Positions 16,580 to 25,570 of a stretch of DNA of 64,000 bases are shown here, piece after piece. The stretch is from NCBI RefSeq assembly GCF_002564045.1, contig NZ_PDJK01000002.1, positions 496,001 to 560,000 on the forward strand, given 5' to 3'. This stretch comes from Amycolatopsis sulphurea. Its GTDB lineage: Bacteria; Actinomycetota; Actinomycetes; Mycobacteriales; Pseudonocardiaceae. Position 1 is the stretch's first letter. Each line of letters begins with the position of its first letter. The notes below the pieces were generated by a model. It did not search any database. It was given only the letters and a program-made list of their open reading frames with translations, and was not told the origin of the DNA. Position numbers and translations under genes: made by a program.

Positions 16580-19500
16580 TCAGGAAGCCGGGACCGGCTC
16601 TTCCTCGGCGGTCCGCAGCCGCTGCGAGATGACCTTCGTGATGCCGTCGCCCTGCATGCTCACGCCGTACAGGGCGTCGGCGATCTCCATGGTCGGCTTC
16701 TGGTGGGTGATGATGATCAGCTGCGAGGAGTCGCGCAGCTGCTCCAGCAGCCCGATCAGCCGGCGCATGTTGGTGTCGTCCAGCGCCGCCTCGACCTCGT
16801 CCATCACGTAGAACGGCGACGGGCGGGCACGGAAGATGGCCACCAGCATCCCCACCGCGACCAGCGACTTCTCGCCACCGGAGAGCAGCGACAGCCGCTT
16901 CACCTTCTTGCCCGGCGGGCGGGCCTCCACGTCCACGCCGGTGTTGAGCAGGTCGTTCGGTGCGGTGAGCACCATCCGGCCCTCGCCGCCGGGGAACAGC
17001 ACCCCGAACACCGTCTCGAACTCGCGCGCGACGTCGTGGTAGGCCGAGGTGAAGACCTCCAGGATCTTCTCGTCGACCTGTTTGATCGTCTCGTGCAGGT
17101 CCTTCTGCGCGGACTTGAGGTCCTCCAGCTGGGTGGACAGGAACTTGTACCGCTCCTCCAGCGCGGCGAACTCCTCCAGCGCCAGCGGGTTGACCTTGCC
17201 CAGCAGCGTGAGGTCCTTCTCGGCACGCTTGGCGCGGCGCTCCTGGGTGGCGCGGTCGAAGGGCATCGGCGGCGGGGCGGTGACGTCCTCGCCCCGCTCC
17301 TTCGCCGCCTCGTACTCGGCCAGCTCGCCGGCGCTCGGCGGCACCGGCACGTCCGGGCCGTATTCGGCGACCAGATCCTCGAGCCCGATGCCGAAGTCCT
17401 CGGCGATCTTGGTCTCCAGCGTCTCCAGCCGCAGCCGCTGCTCGGCGCGCTGCACCTCGTCCCGGTGCACGGCGTCGGTCAGCTTCTCCAGCTCGCCGGA
17501 CAGCTCACGCACCTTGGCCCGGACCGCGGTCAGCGCGGTCTCCCTGGTCTGCCGCTGGGCCTGTGCCTCGTCGCGCTCGGCCGCCGCGCGCTGCACGGAG
17601 TGCTCGATCCGTTCCAGCGCGAACTCACCGGCGTTGACCACGGCGTTGGCGATCTCCGCGCCCCGCTGCCGCGACTCCCGGGCACGGGCGGCGCGCTCGC
17701 GGGCCTGCTGCTCGGCGTGCGCGGCGCGGCGCAGCGACTCGGCGCGCCCGGCGATGCTGCGCGCACGCTCTTCCGCGGTGCGCTGGGCGAGCCGCGCTTC
17801 GACCTCTTCCTGCCGCACGACGGCGAGCTGCGCGACCGCCTCGTCACGCTCGGCGGTGTCCGGGTCGTCCTCCACCGGCTGCTCGGCGACCGCGGCGAGC
17901 CGCTCCTCCAGCTCGGCCAGCTGCTCAAGCGCCTGTTCACGGCTCTGCTCGACCTTCGCGCGCTGCCCGGTCAGCCGCTCGACCTCGGCGCGGGCGGACC
18001 GGGCGACCTGCTCCAGCCGGTTCAGCCGCTCCGACGAGCGGGCCCTGCGGACCTTCGCGTCGCTCAGCGCCTCCTTGGCCTGGCCGACCTCGTCCCGGCG
18101 GGACTGCTGCTCGGCACGGGCGCCTTCCAGCTCCGCGGAATACCGCTCCAGCGCCCGCTCGGCGGCGCGCAGCCGCTCCTGCGCCTCGTCGACGGCGGCC
18201 TGGACCTCGATCACGCTTTCCCGCGCGGCCGATCCACCGGCCACCCAGTGTGCGCCGAACACGTCGCCTTCCGCGGTGACCGCCCGGACCTCCGGATGCG
18301 TGGCCACCAGCTGCCGCGCGGCGTCCAGGTCGGAGACCAGCGCGAGCCGCTCCAGCGCCCGTTCCACCGCGGGCCGCAGCTGCTCCGGCGCCCGCACCAC
18401 TTCCCGCGCCCAGCGCGCGCCGACGGGCAGCACTGGCCAGCTGCTCGGGTCCGCCCCCGGCCCGAAACCGCCGAGCACCAGCCCGGCACGGCCGGAATCG
18501 GTGTCCTTCAAGTACTTCAGCGCGGACAGCGCCTGTTCGCCACCGGCCACCGCGACGGCGTCCGCGACCGGCCCGAGCGCCGCGGCCAGCGCGACCTCGT
18601 GGCCGGGTTCGACGGTCAGCAGCGCGGCCACCGAACCGAGCAGGCCGGGCAGCTCCGTGGCCGCGCCGAGCAGCGCGCCCGCGCCGTCCTTGCGCTTGAG
18701 GCCCATGGACAACGCCTCGACGCGGGCCTTCTCCGACGCGATCTCGCGCTCCGCGGCGCGCTCGGCCTTCACCAGCTCTTCGACGCGAGCCTTCGCCGCG
18801 TTGTTGGCTTCGACCGAGCGGTCGTGGCGCTCCTGCAGCTCGGCGTCGTCGGAGTCTTCGACGCCGCCGGAGGCCTTCTCCTCTTCCAGCTCTTCGACGG
18901 CGATCTCGGCGCGCTCGGTGGACTCCTCCAGCGACACGGTGAGCCGGTCGATCTCCTCGGCGGTGGCGCCGTTCTTGCTGCGCGCCGCCTCCACCTGGCC
19001 GGCCAGCTTCGCCATGCCCTCGCGACGGTCGGCGATCGCCCGGACCGCGGCCCAGTGCGCCCGCTCGGCGGCCTGCACCCGCTGTTCGAGATCCTCGCGC
19101 CGCAGCACGGTCTCGGCCAGCAGCTCGCGGGCCTCCAGTACCGCCTCGTTGAGCTCCTGCTCGCGCTCGGCCACCTGCTCGGCCTCGGCCAGCAGCTCCT
19201 CCGGGTCACGCCCGCCGGTCGGCGCGTCCACATCGGCCGACAGGTGCCGCTGGCGTTCCACCGCGAGCCGCACGGTGCCACGCAACCGCTCGGCCAGCGC
19301 GGAGAGCTTGTACCAGGTCTCCTGCGCGATCTGCAGCCGCGGCGCGTCCTCGGCCAGGGAGGCCTCCAGCTCGGCCTCCTCCGCGGAGACCAGCTCCAAC
19401 GCCTGCTCCACCTCGGCCCGGCGCTGCCGCGCGGTCCGTTCGTCGGCTTCTTCCCGCGCGATCGAATCGCGCTGGGTGACCAGGTCGTCGGCGAGCAGCC

Positions 19501-20182
19501 GCAGCCGGGAGTCGCGCAGCTCGGACTGCACCGACTGGGCCTTGCGCGCGATCTCCGCCTGCTTGCCCAGCGGCTTGAGCTGACGGCGCAGCTCGGTGGT
19601 CAGATCGCCGAGCCGGTCGAGATTGCCCTGCATGTTGGTCAGCTTGCGCAGGGTCTGTTCCTTGCGCTTGCGGTGCTTGAGCACGCCCGCGGCCTCTTCG
19701 ATGAAGGCGCGGCGCTCCTCGGGTTTGGACTCCAGGATCGCCGAAAGCTGGCCCTGCCCGACGATCACGTGCATCTCGCGGCCGATCCCGGAGTCCGAGA
19801 GCAGCTCCTGCACGTCCATCAGCCGGCAGCGGTCGCCGTTGATCTCGTACTCGCTCGCGCCGTCGCGGAACATCCGGCGGGTGATGGACACCTCGGTGTA
19901 CTCGATGGGCAGCGCGCCGTCGGCGTTGTCGATGGTGAGCGTGACCTCGGCCCGGCCGAGCGGGGCGCGGCCCGCGGTCCCGGCGAAGATGACGTCCTCC
20001 ATCTTGCCGCCGCGCAGATCCTTGGCGCCCTGGGTGCCCATCACCCAGCGCAGCGCGTCCAGGACGTTGGACTTGCCCGAGCCGTTCGGCCCGACCACGC
20101 AGGTGATCCCCGGTTCGAACCGGAGCGTGGTGGCCGAGGCGAAGGACTTGAAGCCCTTCAGCGTCAAGCTTTTCAGGTGCAC
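16580..20182 (-). CDS. smc: Chromosome segregation protein SMC
   Basis: The 1200-residue condensin ATPase organises the chromosome with ScpA and ScpB. The N-terminal Walker A is GPNGSGKS (31-38). Two long coiled-coil stretches rich in Glu, Ala and Arg flank a hinge at roughly 510-670. The C-terminal head has the LLSGGEKSLVAVGML signature and the Walker B FYVMDEVEAALDD. The ATG at 20182 opens the canonical MHLKSLTLKGFKSFA. Acylphosphatase lies 192 bases upstream on the same strand, a conserved actinobacterial arrangement. ftsY lies further along on the same strand. Confidence 0.97.
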   Translation of the reverse strand: MHLKSLTLKGFKSFASATTLRFEPGITCVVGPNGSGKSNVLDALRWVMGTQGAKDLRGGKMEDVIFAGTAGRAPLGRAEVTLTIDNADGALPIEYTEVSITRRMFRDGASEYEINGDRCRLMDVQELLSDSGIGREMHVIVGQGQLSAILESKPEERRAFIEEAAGVLKHRKRKEQTLRKLTNMQGNLDRLGDLTTELRRQLKPLGKQAEIARKAQSVQSELRDSRLRLLADDLVTQRDSIAREEADERTARQRRAEVEQALELVSAEEAELEASLAEDAPRLQIAQETWYKLSALAERLRGTVRLAVERQRHLSADVDAPTGGRDPEELLAEAEQVAEREQELNEAVLEARELLAETVLRREDLEQRVQAAERAHWAAVRAIADRREGMAKLAGQVEAARSKNGATAEEIDRLTVSLEESTERAEIAVEELEEEKASGGVEDSDDAELQERHDRSVEANNAAKARVEELVKAERAAEREIASEKARVEALSMGLKRKDGAGALLGAATELPGLLGSVAALLTVEPGHEVALAAALGPVADAVAVAGGEQALSALKYLKDTDSGRAGLVLGGFGPGADPSSWPVLPVGARWAREVVRAPEQLRPAVERALERLALVSDLDAARQLVATHPEVRAVTAEGDVFGAHWVAGGSAARESVIEVQAAVDEAQERLRAAERALERYSAELEGARAEQQSRRDEVGQAKEALSDAKVRRARSSERLNRLEQVARSARAEVERLTGQRAKVEQSREQALEQLAELEERLAAVAEQPVEDDPDTAERDEAVAQLAVVRQEEVEARLAQRTAEERARSIAGRAESLRRAAHAEQQARERAARARESRQRGAEIANAVVNAGEFALERIEHSVQRAAAERDEAQAQRQTRETALTAVRAKVRELSGELEKLTDAVHRDEVQRAEQRLRLETLETKIAEDFGIGLEDLVAEYGPDVPVPPSAGELAEYEAAKERGEDVTAPPPMPFDRATQERRAKRAEKDLTLLGKVNPLALEEFAALEERYKFLSTQLEDLKSAQKDLHETIKQVDEKILEVFTSAYHDVAREFETVFGVLFPGGEGRMVLTAPNDLLNTGVDVEARPPGKKVKRLSLLSGGEKSLVAVGMLVAIFRARPSPFYVMDEVEAALDDTNMRRLIGLLEQLRDSSQLIIITHQKPTMEIADALYGVSMQGDGITKVISQRLRTAEEEPVPAS

Positions 20183-20374
20183 TGGGTGCGAACCCCTCTG
20201 GCCATGGGTACTGAGCCGGGTGCGGCATGCCGATTCGGGACAGGCTACCCGGGCGGCACCGCCGATCGTGGCAGGCGGGGTGTCCGGGCGCGCCTTAGCA
20301 CAGGACGGCTCGTCCCGGCAACCCCATGCGCCCCTCCCGACCCAGGCGCACCACAGATCCCAGGGCCGGGCGGA

Positions 20375-20671
20375 TCAGCGCTCGGCGAAGCCGGTGAACC
20401 CGCCCTTGGCGGCGGCCCAGCTCTCCACCACACGATCCACTCGACCGGGTGAGGTCTGCGACCGCAACGCCGTCAGCAACCGCGCACAGTGGTCCCGCGG
20501 CCCCTCGGCGACGACCTCGACCCGGCCGTCCGGAAGGTTCCGTGCGAAGCCCACCAGCCCCAGTTCCAGCGCCCGGCTGCGCGTCCACCAGCGGAAACCG
20601 ACGCCCTGTACCTGCCCGTGCACCCAGGCGGCCAGCCGGACGGGGATGTCCTGTTCGTTCACCGGGCCCAT
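20375..20671 (-). CDS. acyP: Acylphosphatase
   Basis: The 98-residue protein hydrolyses acyl phosphates such as carbamoyl phosphate. The signature [21 protein letters not shown] contains the catalytic Arg, and [17 protein letters not shown] contains the catalytic Asn. The ATG at 20671 is chosen; a GTG three codons later (20662) is also possible, and an in-frame start at 20707 adds nonconserved residues. It stands upstream of smc on the same strand, but 192 bases separate them, so co-transcription is only possible. Confidence 0.88.
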   Translation of the reverse strand: MGPVNEQDIPVRLAAWVHGQVQGVGFRWWTRSRALELGLVGFARNLPDGRVEVVAEGPRDHCARLLTALRSQTSPGRVDRVVESWAAAKGGFTGFAER

Positions 20672-20842
20672 CCTGCCCCGCCACCCGTGACTGCGGACGG
20701 TGAGCACCGCCTCGTACGTTCGGGCGGGCCCAGGACGTGCGGTGATAGCCTCCGGCCGGGTCGATGTCCGGCGCGCCCCGTTTCCCCGCCGTGCGGACCG
20801 AACGAGACCTTCCCGCGTCCGAAACGCCGCAGAGGAGCCTGC

Positions 20843-21544
20843 ATGTCCCGCCCCGACGGGCCTGATCCGAGCGTCTCCGTCTCAGCCGTCCCGCCCGAGA
20901 GCCCTGCACCCGGGAGCACCGGGCCCAAGACCACCGCCCCGCCCCAGGGCAGCCGATCCAGCCGGTCCGGGTGGGCCGTGCTCGGGGTCAGCGGCCTCGT
21001 GGTGGCCACCGCGTTCGCCGCCGTGGCCGAGCTGGCCGGGCCCGGTGCCCCCGCGGACACCGCCACCACCATCCCGGCCGGCCAAGGCACGCTGACCGGC
21101 ACCTCGCAGACCGCGCCGGGCACTACCACGACGGGCACGCCCGCCGCGCCGGGTGCGGCCGGCTCCGGCGACCCGAGCACGCCGGCCACCCCGACCACCG
21201 TGGTGTCGGTCGGCCCGGACGGCATCCCGACCACCAGCATCGGCATCCCGCCCCCGGCCGCGCCCGGCAACCCCGGAAATCCGGGCACCCCCGGCAGCCC
21301 CCTGCCTGGTGGCGGTCCGGTCGGCGGCCCGTCGACCACGCCGCGCAGCGATCCGCCGAGTTCGGACACGCCGCCGCGCCCCTCGGACTCGTCGACCAAA
21401 CCGCCGACGAGCGACCCGACCAGCCCGCCCTCATCCCAGCCGAGCGACCCGCCCTCCAGCTCCGGCGGGGGCGGTTCGACCAGCGGCAAACCGACCAGCG
21501 AGCGGCCGTCCACTTCGGACACGCACTCGAGCGGGCCGTCCTAG
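20843..21544 (+). CDS. Pro/Ser/Thr-rich single-pass membrane protein
   Basis: The 233-residue protein has no recognisable catalytic domain. Residues 1-42 are a Pro/Ser-rich cytoplasmic tail, residues 43-65 form one membrane helix, and the rest is an extracellular Thr/Pro/Gly/Ser-rich low-complexity stalk ([11 protein letters not shown] and [12 protein letters not shown] types). AGAGGAGCC precedes the ATG at 20843. Such proteins are common wall-spanning or O-mannosylated proteins in actinobacteria. It is divergent from acyP and convergent with kdpE, with only an 18-base gap. Function is unknown. Confidence 0.7.
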   Translation: MSRPDGPDPSVSVSAVPPESPAPGSTGPKTTAPPQGSRSSRSGWAVLGVSGLVVATAFAAVAELAGPGAPADTATTIPAGQGTLTGTSQTAPGTTTTGTPAAPGAAGSGDPSTPATPTTVVSVGPDGIPTTSIGIPPPAAPGNPGNPGTPGSPLPGGGPVGGPSTTPRSDPPSSDTPPRPSDSSTKPPTSDPTSPPSSQPSDPPSSSGGGGSTSGKPTSERPSTSDTHSSGPS

Positions 21545-21562
21545 CCCTGAGCCGGACACCGG

Positions 21563-22261
21563 TCACAGCTCGAAGCGGTACCCCATCCCGGGTTCGGTGA
21601 GCAGGTGCCGGGGCCGGGACGGCTCCGGCTCCAGCTTCCGCCGCAGCTGGGCCAGATACACGCGCAGGTAGTGTGATTCCGTTTCGTACGAGGGACCCCA
21701 CACCTCGTGCAGCAGCTGCTTCTGCGCGACCAGCCGCCCGCGGTTGCGCACCAGCATTTCCAGCACGCCCCACTCGGTCTTGGTCAGGTGCACCTCACGG
21801 CCGTCGCGGCGCACCTTCTTCGCCGCCAGGTCCACAGTGAACGAACCGGCGTCCACGACCGCCTCCGCGCCGTCCGCGCCGTGCACCGCGGAACGCCGCA
21901 CGGCCGCACGGAGGCGGGCCAGCAGCTCGTCCATGCCGAAGGGCTTGGTCACGTAGTCGTCGGCGCCCGCGTCGAGTGCCTGCACCTTGTCCGCGGAATC
22001 GCCGCGGGCGGAGAGCACGATGATCGGCACCGTGGTCCAGCCGCGCAGGCCCTCGATCACCTCGGTGCCGTCCAGATCCGGCAGCCCGAGGTCGAGCACC
22101 ACCACGTCCGGTTTGGTCTCCGCGACCGCTTTCAGCGCCGCGGTACCGTCGTGTGCGGTGATCACCTGGTATCCGCGGGCGTTGAGGTTGATCCGCAACG
22201 CCCGCACGATCTGCGGTTCGTCGTCGACGACCAGCACCCGCGCCGTCCGGTCGACACTCAT
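21563..22261 (-). CDS. kdpE: KdpE potassium-response regulator
   Basis: The 232-residue OmpR-family regulator has a receiver domain with the acidic pair D13-D14, phospho-acceptor D57 (VVVLDLGLPD) and a conserved Lys in VTKPF. A winged-helix DNA-binding domain follows (about 135-232). It is phosphorylated by KdpD and activates the kdp transporter genes under low potassium. Its ATG overlaps the kdpD stop (22258-22261), giving tight coupling. Candidate binding repeats lie upstream of the operon at 29707-29752. Confidence 0.95.
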   Translation of the reverse strand: MSVDRTARVLVVDDEPQIVRALRINLNARGYQVITAHDGTAALKAVAETKPDVVVLDLGLPDLDGTEVIEGLRGWTTVPIIVLSARGDSADKVQALDAGADDYVTKPFGMDELLARLRAAVRRSAVHGADGAEAVVDAGSFTVDLAAKKVRRDGREVHLTKTEWGVLEMLVRNRGRLVAQKQLLHEVWGPSYETESHYLRVYLAQLRRKLEPEPSRPRHLLTEPGMGYRFEL

Positions 22262-24822
22262 CGAGCCCCGTCCCTTTCCACCGCTTCCCCTTCCACGCCC
22301 ACGAGTTCCCGCCCGGTGCAGGCGGGCAACGAGAGCACCATGGTCAGTCCGCCGCCGGGGGTGTCCTCCGCCCGCACGGTGCCGCCCATCGCCTCGGTGA
22401 AGCCCTTCACCACGGACAGGCCGAGCCCGACGCCCGGTACCGACGCACGATCGCCGCCGAGCCGCTGGAACGGCGCGAACGCGGAATCCGCGGCGCCCTT
22501 GCGCAATCCCTTGCCGTGGTCCACGATCCGCAGCTCGACGAATTCCGCATACGCGCTCGCCCGCGCGGCGACCTCGCCGCCGCCGTGGCGCAGCGCGTTG
22601 TCGAGCAGGTTCGCGATGACCCGTTCCAGCAGGCCCGGATCGGCCAGCACGGAGGGCAGCCGCGCGTCCACCGCGATCCGCACCCCAGCCGAGTTGTCCA
22701 CAGTGGACAAAGCATGCGCGAGCACCTCGTCGTAGCCGACCGGGCGCAGATGCGGGGTGACCGCACCGGTGGCCAGCCGCGAGGAGTCCAGCAGATTCTC
22801 GATCAGCCCGGTGAGCCGGTCGGCGGAGAGCTCCACGGTCTCCAGCAGTTCCCCGGTGTCCTCTTCGGACAGCGACAGATCGGGCGCCCGCAGGCTGCCG
22901 ATCGCGGCCTTGATCGAGGTGAGCGGGGTCCGCAGGTCATGCCCGAGCGCGGACAGCAGCGTGGTGCGCAGCTCGGTCGCCTCCGCCTTGCGTTCGGCGG
23001 CCGCCGCCGCGGCGGCCATCCGCTGCTGGCGCAGTGCGAGCAACGCCTGTCCCGCAACGGCTTCCAGCACCCGCCGGTCGGCGGCGGGCAGCGTCCGCCC
23101 GAGCAGGGTCAGGTGCACGTCGGCGGTCACCGCGACGTCCACATCGGCCTCATCGGGATCGGTGCACGGCTGATACCCGGCCAGCGCGACCTTCTGCCAT
23201 TGCCCCTCCCGCTTTTCCAGCAGGGTCACCGAAGTCAGCCCGAAATTCTCCCGCACCTTCTCCAGCAGCCGCTCGATCGGATGCGGATCGGTCAGCACCG
23301 TCCGGGCGTAGGAAGCCAGCAACGACGCCTCCGTGCGGGCCCGCGCCGCAGCGGTTCCCCTGCGCGCGGCGGAGTCCACCACCAACGCCACCAGCACCGC
23401 GACCACGATCATCGCCAGCAGTGTGACCACGTTTTGTGGACTGTGGACGTTCATGGTGTACAGCGGGGGCGTGAAGAAGAAGTTCAGCAGCCCGGCCCCG
23501 AAGATCGCCGCGATCACCGCCGGCCCGAGCCCGCCCACGAGCGCGACGACCACCGTCGCGAGCACATAGAGGACCACGTCGGTGGAGAACTCCACCGTGT
23601 CGCGCAGCAACGCCCCGAGCCCGGTCGCGGTCAGCGGCAGCAGCATGCTCAGCGCCCAGCCGACGATCAGCCGCGACGGAGCCAGCGGGCTCTTGCCCAG
23701 CCGCGCGCGCAGCCGTCCGCCGGCATAGGAGTGGGTGACCATGTGCACGTCGATCGACCCGGAATGCTGCACCACGGTCGCGCCGATGCCCTGGTCGAAC
23801 AGCCGCGCCATCCGCGACCGCCGGGAGGTGCCGACCACCAGCTGTGTGGCGTTCACCCCGCGTGCGAAGTCAAGTAGCGCGGTGGGCACGTCGTCGCCGA
23901 CGACGCTGTGATAGGTGGCGCCGACGTCCTCGGCAAGCGTGCGGCAGCGCGCCGTCGCAGTCGGCCCCAAACCGGCCAGCCCATCCCCCCGCAGGATGTG
24001 CACGACCTGCAGCTCTGCCCCGGCCCGGGTGGCGATGCGGCTGGCCCGGCGGATCAGCGTCTCGCTCTCCGGCCCGCCGGTCACCGAGACGACCACGCGT
24101 TCGCGGGTCTCCCAGGTGTCGGTGATCTTCTGCTCCGCGCGGTACCGCTGGAGGGCGACGTCGACCTGGTCGGCCACCCAGAGCAGGGCCAGCTCGCGCA
24201 GCGCGGTGAGATTGCCGGGACGGAAGTAGTTGCCCAGCGCGGCATCGATCCGCTCGGCCGGGTAGACGTTGCCGTGCGCGAGCCGCCGCCGCAGCGCCTC
24301 CGGCGTGATGTCCACCAGCTCCAGCTGCCCGGCCCGGCGGACCACCTCGTCCGGCACGGTCTCCTGCTGGGTGACCCCGGTGATCCGCTCCACCACGTCG
24401 TTGAGGCTCTGCAGATGCTGCACGTTGACCGTGGACAGCACGTCGATCCCGGCGTCGAGCAGATCGTCCACGTCCTGCCAGCGCTTCTCGTGCTTGCCGC
24501 CGGGCACGTTGGTGTGCGCGAGTTCGTCGACCACGACCACCTCCGGCGCGCGGGCGAGCACCGCGGGCAGGTCCATTTCGGCGAATTCGTGCCCGCGGTG
24601 CGAGACCGTGCGCCGCGGCACGACCTCCAGCCCGTCGAGCAGGTCCGCGGTCTTCTTGCGGCCGTGGGTCTCGACCAGGCCGACGACCACGTCGGTGCCG
24701 CGATCCAGCCGCCGGCGCGCCTCGCCCAGCATGGCGAAGGTCTTGCCGACGCCCGGAGCCGCGCCGAGATAGATGCGCAGCTCGCCTCGGCGTGGCTTCG
24801 GGTTCACCTCCGGAGTGCTCAC
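22258..24822 (-). CDS. kdpD: KdpD sensor histidine kinase
   Basis: This membrane sensor controls kdp expression through KdpE. The N-terminal KdpD domain carries GAAPGVGKT (residues about 20-28), a universal-stress-like domain follows, then four membrane helices (around residues 385-490), a GAF-like region and a kinase core with LGHDLRTPLTSIK. I place the start at the GTG at 24822 (854 residues), four bases after a decayed copy of the kdpC stop. A longer frame to an ATG at 24879 would translate part of a tandem repeat derived from kdpC and is unlikely. A GTG at 24837 is also possible. Confidence 0.93.
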   Translation of the reverse strand: MSTPEVNPKPRRGELRIYLGAAPGVGKTFAMLGEARRRLDRGTDVVVGLVETHGRKKTADLLDGLEVVPRRTVSHRGHEFAEMDLPAVLARAPEVVVVDELAHTNVPGGKHEKRWQDVDDLLDAGIDVLSTVNVQHLQSLNDVVERITGVTQQETVPDEVVRRAGQLELVDITPEALRRRLAHGNVYPAERIDAALGNYFRPGNLTALRELALLWVADQVDVALQRYRAEQKITDTWETRERVVVSVTGGPESETLIRRASRIATRAGAELQVVHILRGDGLAGLGPTATARCRTLAEDVGATYHSVVGDDVPTALLDFARGVNATQLVVGTSRRSRMARLFDQGIGATVVQHSGSIDVHMVTHSYAGGRLRARLGKSPLAPSRLIVGWALSMLLPLTATGLGALLRDTVEFSTDVVLYVLATVVVALVGGLGPAVIAAIFGAGLLNFFFTPPLYTMNVHSPQNVVTLLAMIVVAVLVALVVDSAARRGTAAARARTEASLLASYARTVLTDPHPIERLLEKVRENFGLTSVTLLEKREGQWQKVALAGYQPCTDPDEADVDVAVTADVHLTLLGRTLPAADRRVLEAVAGQALLALRQQRMAAAAAAAERKAEATELRTTLLSALGHDLRTPLTSIKAAIGSLRAPDLSLSEEDTGELLETVELSADRLTGLIENLLDSSRLATGAVTPHLRPVGYDEVLAHALSTVDNSAGVRIAVDARLPSVLADPGLLERVIANLLDNALRHGGGEVAARASAYAEFVELRIVDHGKGLRKGAADSAFAPFQRLGGDRASVPGVGLGLSVVKGFTEAMGGTVRAEDTPGGGLTMVLSLPACTGRELVGVEGEAVERDGAR

Positions 24823-24825
24823 CTG

Positions 24826-25014
24826 TTCAGTGTGCACCTGGACGGGCCGAATACCTGGCAACCTCGAGCATGACCGCATTCACTCCTCTTCAGGGTGCAC
24901 CTGGACCGGCCGAACACACGGCACCATCGGGCATGAACACACTCACCCTTCTTCAGTGTGCGCCAGGAGCGGCCGAGCGCACGGCAAGGTCGAGCATCAG
25001 CACATTCACGCCGG
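24826..25014. repeat. Three tandem 63-bp repeats of the kdpC 3' end
   Basis: Units lie at 24826-24888, 24889-24951 and 24952-25014. The rightmost is the real end of kdpC, encoding VNVLMLDLAVRSAAPGAH plus stop. The other two encode decayed versions in the same phase, VSVFMPDGAVCSAGPGAP and VNAVMLEVARYSARPGAH, each ending in TGA. Units 1 and 2 match at 50 of 63 positions by my hand count. The block has pushed kdpC and kdpD apart. Confidence 0.9.
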
Positions 25015-25564
25015 GCACGCCGATCCCGTTCCCGGTGGTGTTCGCGGCGACCAGCTGCCGCACCCTCTCTTCGCTCAGCCCGGTGTTGCGGGCCACCCGC
25101 GGCACCTGCAGCTGCGCGTAGGCGACACTGATCGCCGGGTCGAGCCCGGAGCCCGACGCGGTCACCGCGTCCGCGGGCACCTGATCCGGCCGGACACCCT
25201 CGCGCTGGGCGATCAGCTCCTTGCGCTGGTCGATGGTCTTCACCAGATCCTCATTGAAGGGGCCCTTGTTCGAGGCACCGGAGGTCGCCGGATCGCCCGG
25301 CCCGAGCACACCGTTCGCACTGGCCGACGGCCGGGTGTGGAACCACGGGTCGCGCGCCGGATCGGCGGGCACCGGGTCGATTCCGATCAGCGAGGAGCCG
25401 ACCGCCTGGCCGTGCTGCGTGACGATCGAGCCCTCGGCACGGTCCTGCAGGCCGGGGATCCGCCCGACCGCCCACACACCCAGCGGGTAGACCACGCCGA
25501 GCAGCACCGTCATCGCGAGCAGCAGACGCAGGCCCGCCCAGGACTGCTTGAGCAGAGTGTTCAT
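24953..25564 (-). CDS. kdpC: KdpC potassium-transporting ATPase subunit
   Basis: The 203-residue subunit has one N-terminal membrane helix (about 8-33, LRLLLAMTVLLGVVYPL) and a periplasmic-side domain with PWFHTRPSA and SGASNKGPFNEDL. It stabilises the KdpFABC complex and aids K+ delivery. Its last 18 codons form the parent of the tandem repeat block that follows. The start is ATG at 25564, seven bases after the kdpB stop. Length is normal. Confidence 0.95.
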   Translation of the reverse strand: MNTLLKQSWAGLRLLLAMTVLLGVVYPLGVWAVGRIPGLQDRAEGSIVTQHGQAVGSSLIGIDPVPADPARDPWFHTRPSASANGVLGPGDPATSGASNKGPFNEDLVKTIDQRKELIAQREGVRPDQVPADAVTASGSGLDPAISVAYAQLQVPRVARNTGLSEERVRQLVAANTTGNGIGVPGVNVLMLDLAVRSAAPGAH

Positions 25565-25570
25565 CTCAGG

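Noticed and set aside
16703-20452. Very long plus-strand open frame opposite smc
   Set aside because: It is the antisense of smc. High GC suppresses stop codons; the translation is low-complexity Leu/Arg/Gln-rich with no motif, while the minus strand encodes a full SMC.
22690-22706. Replication origin suggested by a DnaA-box-like palindrome
   Set aside because: The motif is single here, lies inside kdpD and recurs singly across the window; no box cluster, dnaA or dnaN is nearby.
24823-24879. ATG start for kdpD at 24879
   Set aside because: The extra codons are an out-of-frame reading of a decayed kdpC repeat unit and do not resemble KdpD N-termini.
25246-25272. Another GTGAAGGG/CCCTTCAC repeat inside kdpC
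   Set aside because: Only GAAGGGGCCCTT is shared and it encodes a normal KdpC segment (SNKGPFNED), so it is coincidental.
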